Assembly: GCA_007692755.1 (NCBI GenBank)
Contig: REBL01000133.1
Span: forward strand, 1-32,270
Direction: 5' to 3'
DNA length: 32,270 bases
DNA from: Nodularia sp. (in: cyanobacteria)
GTDB lineage: Bacteria > Cyanobacteriota > Cyanobacteriia > Cyanobacteriales > Nostocaceae
Part shown: positions 25,527 through 32,270 of the stretch, in pieces
Position numbering within the stretch: position 1 is the stretch's first letter
Layout of the letters: each line of letters opens with the position of its first letter
Notes under the pieces: model-generated
The model's database searches: none
The model's input: only the letters and a program-made list of their open reading frames with translations
What the model was told of the DNA's origin: nothing
Position numbers and translations under genes: made by a program

Positions 25527-27002
25527 TTAAATATCTAATAATCCGTAACGTTTTTGTAAGTTTAGTAGTTTCATTCTGGCTTCGCCGGCGTTATCGGCTA
25601 AGTCGGCAAATTCTACGAAGCGGCGTAGTTCTTTTTTTAATAGGTTGCGTTCTATTTCTATGGTTTCTCTATCTAAGTCAGGTGGTAAAACTATCATATC
25701 GAATATGGTGGCGCGTTCTTTACCAATGTGAGGACGTAATACTCTCCCCCGGCGCTGTATGAATTGGCGCGGGTTTCCAGAACTTGATAAGATTACGGCT
25801 GTTTGAATGGCTGGTATATCAACTCCTTCGTCTAAACAACGAATGGCGACTAAACCCTGTAATTCTCCACTTTCAAATTGACAGCGTAAGGTTTCCCGTT
25901 CTTTGAGGGAGGTGTGGGCTGTGTATGTGCTGACTCTATATCCTAAGTCTACACCGAGAATTTTGGCTACGGCTTTGAGTTGGCGCAAGGATGAACGTTG
26001 TCCCGCTTCTTGGGAACCGTCGCTACAATAAAACAGTGTGTGGGTACTTTCTCGCCGAGTCTCCATTAATTCTCGCAAAGCGGTTAGTTTATTTTCTGCT
26101 GTCCCAATTAATCTGGCGCGTTGCATTAATAAGGGTTTTAAGTCTTCGTTGTCTTCAAAGTTTCCCCCTTGGCTATTTTCTCGTTCTCTATATAATAGAG
26201 CGCGTCCGATTCTTTTGGTTAATTTTAAATAAGCAAGACTTTCCGCTTCGGTCAGTTCTACAAGTATGGGATAATACAAATAATGTACTAAAGCCCCTTG
26301 AGCGATCGCATCCTTTAAGTTAAACTCTGGTTGCAGCACTGAACCAAAGTAATCAAATAACGATTGCGTCCCATAGTCATCAAAATACCTTTCTGGTGTC
26401 GCTGATAAAGCCAGTCGTAATCCCACCCGACGCGGTAAATTTTCTTCTAACTTTGGTGCGCCTAAATTATGCGCCTCATCACCAATAATTAACGTTTTGG
26501 GGGGAAAATACTTCAGTTGAGACTGAAAGCCATCACCAATTAATGTGGAATTGGTAGTAATTACCGTGAGAAAATTTTGCGAACCGGAACGCAGATTATA
26601 CAATTGCGTAGATAGTTGACTTTGCCAAGTGCGTAAATTCTCAAAAGCTAAAATAGGCTGTAAATTAAACTTCTCACATTCTCGCGCCCATTGGGTGACA
26701 AGATGACGATAAGGACAGACGACTAATAACACTTGTAAATTAATTTGCTGGTATAATTCACAGGCGATCGCTAAAGCTGTAATAGTCTTACCACTACCAG
26801 TAGCCATTTTCAGCGTCCCTCTGCCATTGTTAGCAAACCAGCTAGTAATAGCCTGTCGCTGATACTGACGTAATTGCAGAGATGCAGGCATAATTGGGCA
26901 TCCAGGTAATGGCTGACGAGTTTGATAACTCCCCTGACGTTCCCTCACAAATGGAACTTTTAGCCTAAAAGTAGATTGTTCCTGCACTAAATAATTAGTC
27001 AT
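25527..27002 (-). CDS. Superfamily 2 helicase of the Dnd restriction type
   Basis: 491 residues with a full SF2 motif set: Q-like 'LRQYQRQAI' (44-52), motif I 'MATGSGKT' (66-73), motif II 'GDEAH' (about 172-176), motif III 'LSATPERYF', motif IV/V region 'VAIRCLDEGVDIPA' and motif VI 'QFIQRRGRVLRP' (about 411-422). It resembles the family named 'DNA phosphorothioation system restriction enzyme', assigned by genomic association. No PD-(D/E)XK, HNH or PLD motif is visible at either end, so cleavage would need a partner. The gene follows lexA by 112 bp in the same direction, with a fold-back repeat between, and leads the minus-strand cassette with the small coupled protein and DndD-like ATPase. 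Two HIP1 octamers occur in its 5' half; the 3' part lies in the HIP1-free stretch. Confidence 0.88.
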   Translation of the reverse strand: MTNYLVQEQSTFRLKVPFVRERQGSYQTRQPLPGCPIMPASLQLRQYQRQAITSWFANNGRGTLKMATGSGKTITALAIACELYQQINLQVLLVVCPYRHLVTQWARECEKFNLQPILAFENLRTWQSQLSTQLYNLRSGSQNFLTVITTNSTLIGDGFQSQLKYFPPKTLIIGDEAHNLGAPKLEENLPRRVGLRLALSATPERYFDDYGTQSLFDYFGSVLQPEFNLKDAIAQGALVHYLYYPILVELTEAESLAYLKLTKRIGRALLYRERENSQGGNFEDNEDLKPLLMQRARLIGTAENKLTALRELMETRRESTHTLFYCSDGSQEAGQRSSLRQLKAVAKILGVDLGYRVSTYTAHTSLKERETLRCQFESGELQGLVAIRCLDEGVDIPAIQTAVILSSSGNPRQFIQRRGRVLRPHIGKERATIFDMIVLPPDLDRETIEIERNLLKKELRRFVEFADLADNAGEARMKLLNLQKRYGLLDI

Positions 27003-27040
27003 CAGTTATTAGGAAATTATAATCTTTTGCCCAATCCCCA

Positions 27041-27103
27041 GTAGGGGGCGGGTTTACAGACATCATTCAACATGAACGAGGATATTACTAAACCCGCCCC
27101 TAC
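27041..27103. repeat. GTAGGGGCGGGTTTA fold-back repeat between lexA and helicase
   Basis: The left arm GTAGGGGGCGGGTTTA (27041-27056) and right arm TAAACCCGCCCCTAC (27089-27103) pair over 15 bp with one extra G, around a 32-bp interior. This is a palindromic intergenic element common in Nostoc-type genomes. Placed 12 bp after the lexA stop, its RNA stem could end or attenuate lexA transcription before the helicase gene. Confidence 0.75.
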
Positions 27104-27114
27104 AACCCATTCAT

Positions 27115-27717
27115 TCAATAATTGCGCCAAACCCCAACCAGAGAACCCTGCACCTGCACTTGTGTAGCGAGTACCTCAATGGGTTTATACTTAGAATTTG
27201 CAGGCTTGAGAGTGATGCGATCGCCTTGGCGATAAAAACGTTTTAAAGTAGTACCATAGCCATCAACTCTCGCAGCGACAATAGTTCCATTCTTTAACTG
27301 GTCTGGTTCTAAGACTGGATGCAGAAATACCAAATCGCCATCAGCAATTAAATCTTCAATCATGCTATCCCCAGCTACCCGTAAACCGTAGCTTTCGGGA
27401 GGTAAAGAAATATTAGAAAAGTCTAAATGGTCTATAGCATCAGTAAACGGTTCAATTAAACCACCAGCCGCAATTGTGCCTAAAATGGGGATACCTTGCT
27501 TCACAGGATGTAAAATCCGAATCGTTCGCGCCTTCCCTTCATTCCAATCTATATAACCTTTAGTACGTAAATGCTCTAAACGACTTTGAATCGGTGCAGG
27601 TGATTTCAGCTTCATTGCTTCCATCATTTGCCGAATCGAAGGAGAATACTGATGAATTTTGATATATTCTACCAACCAATCGTATAATTCTTGTTGAGCT
27701 TCTGTGAGACGTTCCAT
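27115..27717 (-). CDS. lexA: LexA SOS repressor
   Basis: 200 residues from the ATG at 27717 ('MERLTEAQQELY'); an upstream TTG at 27741 is not favoured. The N-terminal winged helix (about 1-65) has 'YSPSIRQMMEAMKLKSPAPI' as recognition region. The C-terminal peptidase domain keeps all self-cleavage residues: Ala84-Gly85 in 'TIAAGGLIEPF', Ser118 in 'GDSMIEDLI' and Lys159 in 'TTLKRF'. Some unicellular cyanobacteria have lost these, so this LexA should be RecA-responsive. A cyanobacterial LexA box lies 32 bp upstream of the ATG, indicating autorepression. It is 132 bp downstream of argF with a possible terminator between. The next gene downstream is the Dnd-restriction helicase. Confidence 0.95.
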   Translation of the reverse strand: MERLTEAQQELYDWLVEYIKIHQYSPSIRQMMEAMKLKSPAPIQSRLEHLRTKGYIDWNEGKARTIRILHPVKQGIPILGTIAAGGLIEPFTDAIDHLDFSNISLPPESYGLRVAGDSMIEDLIADGDLVFLHPVLEPDQLKNGTIVAARVDGYGTTLKRFYRQGDRITLKPANSKYKPIEVLATQVQVQGSLVGVWRNY

Positions 27718-27748
27718 AAATTTATCGGTAAGTAAATACAAATGTCTT

Positions 27749-27764
27749 TAGAACATTAGTACTA
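27749..27764 (-). promoter_or_regulatory. LexA-binding SOS box upstream of lexA
   Basis: On the minus strand this reads TAGTACTAATGTTCTA. It fits the cyanobacterial LexA box RGTAC-N3-D-GTWCB at every defined position and lies 32 bp before the lexA ATG. I found no second full match in the window. Confidence 0.85.
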
Positions 27765-27805
27765 CAAAAAATCCCAGATAACAAGATGAAAGTAAAAATA
27801 TGAAA

Positions 27806-27839
27806 GGCAAAAGCAAGACAAATCTCTTTAACTTTTGCC
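27806..27839 (-). terminator. Possible terminator after argF
   Basis: Inverted repeat GGCAAAAG / CTTTTGCC (8-bp perfect stem, 18-nt loop), 11 bp beyond the argF stop. On the minus strand it is followed by a T-rich stretch containing TTTTT. The long AT-rich loop makes it a weak candidate. Confidence 0.4.
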
Positions 27840-27849
27840 CGATAAATTT

Positions 27850-28770
27850 TTACTCTGCGCCTAAAACACTAGCAAGCAAAGCTTTTTGGGCGTGTAAACG
27901 ATTTTCGGCTTGATCCCAAACTCGTGACTGAGAACCTTCTAAAACTGCTTCGGTAATTTCTTCACCACGATGGGCTGGTAAGCAGTGTAAAACAATCGCC
28001 TCTGGGTCAGCAAGACTTAATAACTCTTCAGAAATTTGATAAGGTTGAAAAATTGGTAAGCGATTATCAGCTTCTGTTTCTTGCCCCATACTAGCCCAAA
28101 CATCAGTGTAAAGCACAGTAGAACCCTTGGCGGCTAATTCTGGGTCATGAGTCAGCATAACTTCAGTTTTATCACCTGCAATAGCTCGTGCTTGTTCTAC
28201 AATCCTCAAATCAGGTTCATATCCTTTAGGGGTAGCAACTCTCACATTCATTCGGGCCAAAGCGCACCCTAGCATGAGAGAATTAGCGACATTATTGCCA
28301 TCGCCTACGTATGTCAAAGTCAAGCCAGTGATATCACCAAAGCATTCTTGAATTGTCAATAAATCAGCTAATATCTGACAAGGATGTTCTAAATCGGTCA
28401 GCGCATTAATTACAGGAATCTTGGCGTAACTAGCAAAAGTTTCCAAATCTTGCTGTGCAAAGGTGCGAATTGCCAAAACATCTAAGTATCGATCTAATAC
28501 CCGTGCGGTATCCTGCAAAGGTTCGCCACGACTAACTTGAGTGACATTAGGGTTAAGATCAATTACCTGTCCACCCAATTGGTACATTGCGACTGTAAAA
28601 CTAACTCGCGTGCGAGTTGAAGCTTTAGAAAATAACAAACCCAACACCTTATTGCAATGCAACTTCAACTTTTGTGATTTCAGTTGAGTTGCGAGTTGCA
28701 GGAGTTCTTGAAGTTCCTGGGGACTGAAGTCCGCTAGACTTAATAAATCTCGTCCTATCAACGCTGCCAT
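27850..28770 (-). CDS. argF: Ornithine carbamoyltransferase
   Basis: 306 residues from the ATG at 28770 ('MAALIGRDLLSLADFS'), the usual bacterial start and length; GGAAG directly precedes it. The frame is open a further 29 codons upstream to an ATG at 28857, but that part looks like leader, not enzyme. Carbamoyl-phosphate site 'STRTRVSF' (51-58), 'HPCQILADL' (129-137) and the ornithine-site 'HCLPAHRGEE' near residue 260 are intact. It forms citrulline from ornithine and carbamoyl phosphate in cytosolic arginine biosynthesis. It stands alone, without other arg genes, as is common in cyanobacteria. Two inverted repeats lie in its leader (28810-28852). Confidence 0.96.
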   Translation of the reverse strand: MAALIGRDLLSLADFSPQELQELLQLATQLKSQKLKLHCNKVLGLLFSKASTRTRVSFTVAMYQLGGQVIDLNPNVTQVSRGEPLQDTARVLDRYLDVLAIRTFAQQDLETFASYAKIPVINALTDLEHPCQILADLLTIQECFGDITGLTLTYVGDGNNVANSLMLGCALARMNVRVATPKGYEPDLRIVEQARAIAGDKTEVMLTHDPELAAKGSTVLYTDVWASMGQETEADNRLPIFQPYQISEELLSLADPEAIVLHCLPAHRGEEITEAVLEGSQSRVWDQAENRLHAQKALLASVLGAE

Positions 28771-28809
28771 GCTTCCGATTTGTAAAGAACAATCATCGAT
28801 TTCTGTTCC

Positions 28810-28852
28810 TTGACCTAGCTGGGTCAAAAAAAGTACAGTTTTCAAGCTGTAC
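28810..28852 (-). promoter_or_regulatory. Paired inverted repeats in the argF leader
   Basis: TTGACC-N6-GGTCAA (28810-28827, 6-bp arms with an inner AGCT) and GTACAG-N8-CTGTAC (28833-28852, 6-bp arms) stand 5 bp apart, 40-80 bp upstream of the argF start. The second has GTA-N14-TAC spacing, so it is not a canonical NtcA site (GTA-N8-TAC). They may be operators or RNA hairpins; the regulator is unknown. Confidence 0.4.
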
Positions 28853-29020
28853 CTCATATTTTTGCATCCAGCCCAGTATTTGAGTTAGTTTTTGCTATGC
28901 ATATTAATTTAGCAACTTTACCAGTAATTAAATTCACAATATTTTCGGGTTGATTGCGCTTTGACCACGCCCTCAACTATCTGTTCATCGGTAACGATAA
29001 CAATAAAATTTTTTTTGCCC

Positions 29021-29050
29021 TTGACTATAGACAACCAAATTATATATGCT
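29021..29050 (+). promoter_or_regulatory. Likely tRNA-Thr promoter
   Basis: TTGACT (29021-29026) and TATGCT (29045-29050) with an 18-bp spacer, 45 bp before the tRNA. This is a close fit to a housekeeping sigma-70 promoter. Confidence 0.45.
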
Positions 29051-29094
29051 AAAATAGGAAGTCGGTTAACGCGTTCAAAGCAATAACCATGCTC

Positions 29095-29166
29095 GCCAGC
29101 ATAGCACAGTGGTAGTGCATCCGACTTGTAATCGGAAGGTCGTCGGTTCAAATCCGACTGCTGGCT
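29095..29166 (+). tRNA. tRNA-Thr (anticodon TGT)
   Basis: A complete 72-nt cloverleaf: acceptor GCCAGCA pairs with TGCTGGC; the D arm is GCAC..GTGC; the anticodon arm is TCCGA-CTTGTAA-TCGGA with anticodon TGT at 29127-29129; the T arm is GTCGG-TTCAAAT-CCGAC. The discriminator is T, and no CCA is encoded. It reads ACA codons (threonine). A truncated MarR reading frame begins immediately after the last tRNA base. Confidence 0.95.
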
Positions 29167-29361
29167 TTACAGCTTCGAGAACGTGATACACACGAACTCC
29201 GAATTTGGCAGATTTGGTTAACAGATGCCGGCGAGGAATTAGGAACGGTATTACCTCCCATTGCGGCAAAAGTGCGTGAAGAAGCAACACTTGGTATTTC
29301 TTACCCAGATTGTGAATTATTTTCTCAGGTATTGAATAGAGCGATCGCTAATCTTTCCTAA
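29167..29361 (+). pseudogene. 5'-truncated MarR-family regulator remnant
   Basis: The frame from 29167 to TAA at 29361 (64 residues) reads as the C-terminal part of a MarR/winged-helix repressor: 'RERDTHELRIWQIWLTDAGE' is the wing ('...D.R...I.LT..G..L' pattern), followed by the dimerisation helices. The DNA-binding helices and N-terminus are absent because the sequence switches to tRNA-Thr exactly at the tRNA 3' end. No start codon or ribosome site is in place, so it is not expected to make a working repressor. The genes downstream are an SRPBCC pseudogene and an MFS exporter, an arrangement typical of a MarR-controlled operon. Confidence 0.7.
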
Positions 29362-29438
29362 GATTCTGCCCATATCATTCAACTGGGTGAAAAATTATTA
29401 CTTAAATCAAGTTTAAGTAAGCCTTAATGAGAATCAGT

Positions 29439-29872
29439 ATGGAAGCATACACCAAAATTTAAATTAATGCCAGTTTTGAGACTGTATGGCAAATACTCAC
29501 TAATTTTGACACCTATCCCCAATGGAACCCATTTATTAGAGAAGCTGAGGGTGAAATTAAGAAAGGACAAAAATTGACATTTTGTATTCAGCCTTCAGAG
29601 AGTGGAGAAATGAAGTTGAAACCTATTATCTTAGAAGCCGAACCGAATAGAGAACTGCGCTGACGCGGTAGTCTTCCTATAGATAGATTATTTACAGGTG
29701 AGCATATTTTTATTATTCGACAATTAAACAAAAATTGAGTCCAGTTCATTCACCGAGAAAACTTTCTGGTTTATTGATTCCCTTGCTGAAAAAATGGCGT
29801 AATTCAGATACTAAAAAGGATTTTGAGTCAATGAATCAGATGTTAAAAATCCCAGCAGAAAGTATCACCTAG
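29439..29872 (+). pseudogene. Decayed SRPBCC-domain (START-like) gene
   Basis: The frame from ATG 29439 encodes a recognisable SRPBCC protein ('TVWQILTNFDTYPQWNPFI', 'FTGEHIFIIRQL') but is broken by TAA at 29460, TGA at 29661 and TGA at 29736. A +1-type frameshift follows near 29740-29765, after which 'SGLLIPLLKKW' and 'FESMNQMLK' continue to TAG at 29870-29872. Each stop is one substitution from a plausible sense codon (for example TGG to TGA between 'ELR' and 'RGSLP'). The intact gene would encode about 144 residues that bind a hydrophobic ligand. It ends 23 bp before the MFS gene, so it was probably part of the same operon. Confidence 0.82.
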
Positions 29873-29895
29873 CTGATTCAAATAGGAATTATTGC

Positions 29896-31182
29896 ATGGC
29901 TAATACAGACGCAAATCCAAAGCAGCCACTATTACCAGCGCTGAGGTCACGAAACTATCGTCTGTTTTTTGCCGGACAAGGCATTTCTTTAATTGGGTCA
30001 TGGATGACACATATTGCCACAATTTGGCTAGTGTATTATTTAACAAATTCCCCAGTTATGTTGGGAGTTGTGGGCTTTTCTAGTCAAATTCCTAGTTTTT
30101 TTCTTGCACCTTTTGGGGGAGTATTTGTAGATCGTTTTTCGCGGTATCGTACCTTAATTGGGACACAAATATTTTCGATGCTTCAGTCCTTAGCCTTAGC
30201 CGTGCTGGCGTTTACTGGTACGATTCAGGTATGGCATATCATCGCTTTAAGCTTATTTCAAGGATTAATTAACTCAGTCGATTCACCCGCACGACAAGCA
30301 TTTGCGCCGGAATTAGTGGAACGTAGAGAAGATTTAGCCAATGCGATCGCGATGAATTCAACTATGATTAATGCAGCGCAATTAATTGGCCCAGCCATCG
30401 GCGGCTTACTCATAGCAAGAATTGGCGCTGCTTATTGTTTCTTAATTGATGGATTGAGCTATATTGCCGTAATCGCCGCATTATTGGCAATGAATATTAA
30501 ACCCAGGCAAATTGCACTGACAATTGGTAATCCTTTCCAAAAAGTTGCAGAGGGATTTGTTTACGCTTTTAGCTTTCCATCAATTCGCGCCATCTTATTA
30601 TTATCAGCTTTAGTCAGCTTCATGGGACTGCAATATATGATTCTATTGACCATTTTTGCAGAAGATATCCTCAAAGGTAGTGCCGAAACATTGGGATTTT
30701 TAATGGTAGCTTCAGGAGTGGGAGCTTCCACTGGTGGTATTTATCTAGCTACACGCAGAACAATAATAGGAATTGGCAGATTAATTGCCTTAGCACCAGC
30801 AATTTTAGGAACTGCTTTAATTGCCTTTTCCTTCTCTCGCATTTTACCACTTTCTTTATTCATTATGCTGTTTGTGGGCTTGGGAACAATTCTGCAAGTT
30901 GCGGCTAGCAATACATTTCTTCAAACCATTGTCGAAGATGACAAACGCGGGCGGTTGATGAGCTTATATACAATGTCATTTTTAGGGATATTACCTTTAG
31001 GACATCTATTCGGCGGCTTTTTAGCAAATCGCATTGGCGCGCCTAATACATTAACTATTAATGGCATAGTTTGTATTTTAGGGTCTATATTGTTTTACAG
31101 AAAACTTCCAGTATTAAAACAAGCTATTAGTGCATTCTATGAGCAAAAAAGCATTGGAGTGATCAAAAATTATTCCAGATAA
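29896..31182 (+). CDS. MFS exporter (EntS/MFS_3-like)
   Basis: 428 residues with twelve apparent hydrophobic helices. 'ALRSRNYRLFFAGQGISLIG' at 15-34 and 'GVFVDRFSRYR' (the loop 2-3 MFS motif) match the enterobactin-exporter-like MFS_3 group, and 'DSPARQAFAPELV' is characteristic of it. The ATG at 29896 has TAGGAA at a suitable distance. It is intact, while the regulator and SRPBCC genes upstream are broken, so expression may now be constitutive or driven by read-through from the tRNA-Thr promoter. The substrate is unknown; drug, siderophore or small-metabolite efflux are the usual roles. Confidence 0.9.
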   Translation: MANTDANPKQPLLPALRSRNYRLFFAGQGISLIGSWMTHIATIWLVYYLTNSPVMLGVVGFSSQIPSFFLAPFGGVFVDRFSRYRTLIGTQIFSMLQSLALAVLAFTGTIQVWHIIALSLFQGLINSVDSPARQAFAPELVERREDLANAIAMNSTMINAAQLIGPAIGGLLIARIGAAYCFLIDGLSYIAVIAALLAMNIKPRQIALTIGNPFQKVAEGFVYAFSFPSIRAILLLSALVSFMGLQYMILLTIFAEDILKGSAETLGFLMVASGVGASTGGIYLATRRTIIGIGRLIALAPAILGTALIAFSFSRILPLSLFIMLFVGLGTILQVAASNTFLQTIVEDDKRGRLMSLYTMSFLGILPLGHLFGGFLANRIGAPNTLTINGIVCILGSILFYRKLPVLKQAISAFYEQKSIGVIKNYSR

Positions 31183-31274
31183 ATACTCTATAGGTGTACT
31201 TGCAAAATACAGACTATATTATAACTGGCTTTATTTAATTTATTTGAAAGTGGAATCCTTGAGAAAACCAATTT

Positions 31275-31961
31275 TCAGGAAATTTCAGTTTCATCTGAAG
31301 TTTTTAACTTCTGCAAAATTTGTTCAATTTGAAAAACTCTTTCATTTCTACTTTGTGATTTAAAGATATCTAAAGCTTTTTCTAAAGCAGCTATACCGTC
31401 ATTTTTTTGATTGCTTTGTAAAAGTGCCACTGCGGAATTAGCCAAAGCATCGGCATAATTGGGATTAATTTCTAAAGCTTGCCGATAAGCTGTAATAGCT
31501 TCTTCCCAACGACTTTGACTAGCATAAACAATGCCAATACCGTTGTAAGCCAGAGCATGATTTGAATTCAGGCGAATGGCTTCTTGGTAAGCCTTAATAG
31601 CCTCCTCTGCCTGGTCTTGTCGAAACAACACATTTCCCAATTCAAAGTGTCCAAAGGCGTATCTGGGGAATTTCTTAATTAATTTGCGTAAGTTTTCTTC
31701 TGCACCTGTGAAATCGCCCTGACTGGATAAAGCATTAGCTTGTTGTATCAGTTGCGATCGCTCTTCGGGCTGTGAACCGCCAAATTGAGCTAGTTTTTGG
31801 ACTTTATTGTTTACACGTTCGGGTGAATTTACCGCGACTTTTCCAGGATGCGCTAAGACTAATGGTGATATAGCAATTGTAGTGATGATACTCAGCGTTA
31901 TGTATCTCAGAGTGGGAACAACTGCTGATTTCATTTGGCTATTCAGCTTCATGCTTTCCAT
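31275..31961 (-). CDS. Secreted or periplasmic TPR-repeat protein
   Basis: 228 residues. An N-terminal signal peptide is likely: Lys-containing start, hydrophobic 'LSIITTIAISPLVLA' (about 23-37), then HPG. Three to four tetratricopeptide repeats follow (about 65-205), with consensus 'AYNGIGIVYASQSRWEEAI' and 'ADALANSAVALLQSNQKN', each with the usual W/L-G-Y/A-A-P pattern. The C-terminus is a charged helix. TPR proteins act as protein-interaction scaffolds; no partner can be named. ATGs at residues 1, 4 and 10 are all possible; the first was used. It is transcribed alone; the downstream acs gene ends 97 bp before its start. Confidence 0.85.
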   Translation of the reverse strand: MESMKLNSQMKSAVVPTLRYITLSIITTIAISPLVLAHPGKVAVNSPERVNNKVQKLAQFGGSQPEERSQLIQQANALSSQGDFTGAEENLRKLIKKFPRYAFGHFELGNVLFRQDQAEEAIKAYQEAIRLNSNHALAYNGIGIVYASQSRWEEAITAYRQALEINPNYADALANSAVALLQSNQKNDGIAALEKALDIFKSQSRNERVFQIEQILQKLKTSDETEIS

Positions 31962-32015
31962 ACCTCAATCTGGTTCTGATACCCATAATAAATTCAAAAT
32001 GACTAGCTACGGGAA

Positions 32016-32047
32016 ACTGGGGATAACTTTATGCCCTCATCCCCAGT
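32016..32047 (-). terminator. Possible terminator after acs, built on a CCCCAGT repeat
   Basis: Perfect 9-bp inverted repeat ACTGGGGAT / ATCCCCAGT with a 14-nt loop, 12 bp beyond the acs stop. The right arm is part of a CCCCAGT-CCCCAAT heptamer repeat. There is no T-run on the minus strand, so termination is uncertain. Confidence 0.35.
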
Positions 32048-32058
32048 CCCCAATCAGT

Positions 32059-32270
32059 CTAAGTGCCTTCGCGCAACTTATCTAAAACACTGCGGTCTTC
32101 TAAGGTGGAAGTATCACCAGATACCTCTTGACCAGAAGCGAGATTCCGCAACAAGCGCCGCATAATTTTACCTGACCGCGTTTTGGGTAAAGCATCGGTA
32201 AAGCGAATTTCGCCCGGACGAGCGATCGCGCCAATTTCTTTAACAACGTGCTGCTTGAGTTCTTTAATCA
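32059..32270 (-). CDS. acs: Acetyl-CoA synthetase, C-terminal fragment
   Basis: The last 70 codons of a minus-strand gene that continues beyond the window edge; the stop is TAG at 32059-32061. '[20 protein letters not shown]' followed by SGKIMRR is the diagnostic C-terminal lobe of AMP-forming acetyl-CoA synthetase. It includes the catalytic Lys of 'PKTRSGK', which is the site of regulatory acetylation in this family. The enzyme makes acetyl-CoA from acetate, ATP and CoA through acetyl-AMP. The fragment is too short to exclude propionyl-CoA synthetase, but the tail ('[20 protein letters not shown]') fits Acs well. Confidence 0.92.
   Translation of the reverse strand, partial: IKELKQHVVKEIGAIARPGEIRFTDALPKTRSGKIMRRLLRNLASGQEVSGDTSTLEDRSVLDKLREGT

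Noticed and set aside
28833-28852. GTA...TAC dyad as NtcA site before argF
   Set aside because: The spacing is 14, not 8; no TAN3T -10 at the expected distance.
28918-28998. Minus-strand 'IVIVTDEQIVEGVVKAQ' segment as a P-II-like remnant
   Set aside because: The resemblance is limited to a short stretch, with no P-II core motifs.
28918-29290. Two minus-strand frames across the tRNA (77 and 71 codons)
   Set aside because: They are antisense readings of tRNA-Thr, giving the familiar spurious 'VGFEPTTFRLQVGCTT' type peptide. No ribosome site.

Overview
The window looks like chromosome from a filamentous, probably heterocystous, cyanobacterium (Nostoc/Anabaena type). The octamer GCGATCGC (HIP1) occurs about once per kb over most of it. 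Heptameric short tandem repeats (CCCCACT-, CAGTTAA-, AATTACG- and GATTTTG-type) and fold-back intergenic repeats typical of that group are scattered through the spacers. lexA carries a cyanobacterial-type SOS box, and the first gene belongs to a family I know from cyanobacteria.

Layout. 1-9.3 kb (+): the end of a radical-SAM-like Fe-S protein gene; a frameshifted GHL10-type glycosyl hydrolase gene; an overlapping pair for a CBS/multi-PAS histidine kinase and a REC-EAL c-di-GMP phosphodiesterase; a cupin. 9.4-12.8 kb (-): HEAT-repeat protein, GNAT acetyltransferase, two small membrane proteins, AmpG-like permease. 12.9-27.0 kb: a DNA phosphorothioation (Dnd) defence island. 27.1-28.8 kb (-): lexA and argF. 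29.1 kb (+): tRNA-Thr(TGT), followed by a truncated MarR gene, a dead SRPBCC gene and an intact MFS exporter gene. 31.3 kb to the end (-): a secreted TPR protein and the 3' end of acs.

The Dnd island is the centrepiece. On the minus strand, dndC, dndD, a small antitoxin-like gene, dndE and a phosphorothioation-associated methyltransferase gene form the modification arm. Divergent from dndC are two tandem DGQHR-motif (DndB-family) genes on the plus strand. Convergent on these, minus-strand genes encode a helicase of the Dnd-restriction type, a small protein translationally coupled to a second DndD-like SMC ATPase, and Dnd-associated protein 4. DptF/G/H-type restriction genes and dndA are absent from the window, and I see no nuclease domain in the cassette. 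It may therefore be a helicase/SMC-based interference module rather than a DptFGH-type module. The helicase gene lies directly downstream of lexA in the same orientation, which raises the possibility of SOS read-through. A 7.4-kb stretch without HIP1 (18.9-26.3 kb) coincides with the DGQHR pair and most of the cassette and suggests acquisition by transfer.

Limits: all family calls are by eye from motifs and overall resemblance; no database search was run. Residue positions given with 'about' are estimates.
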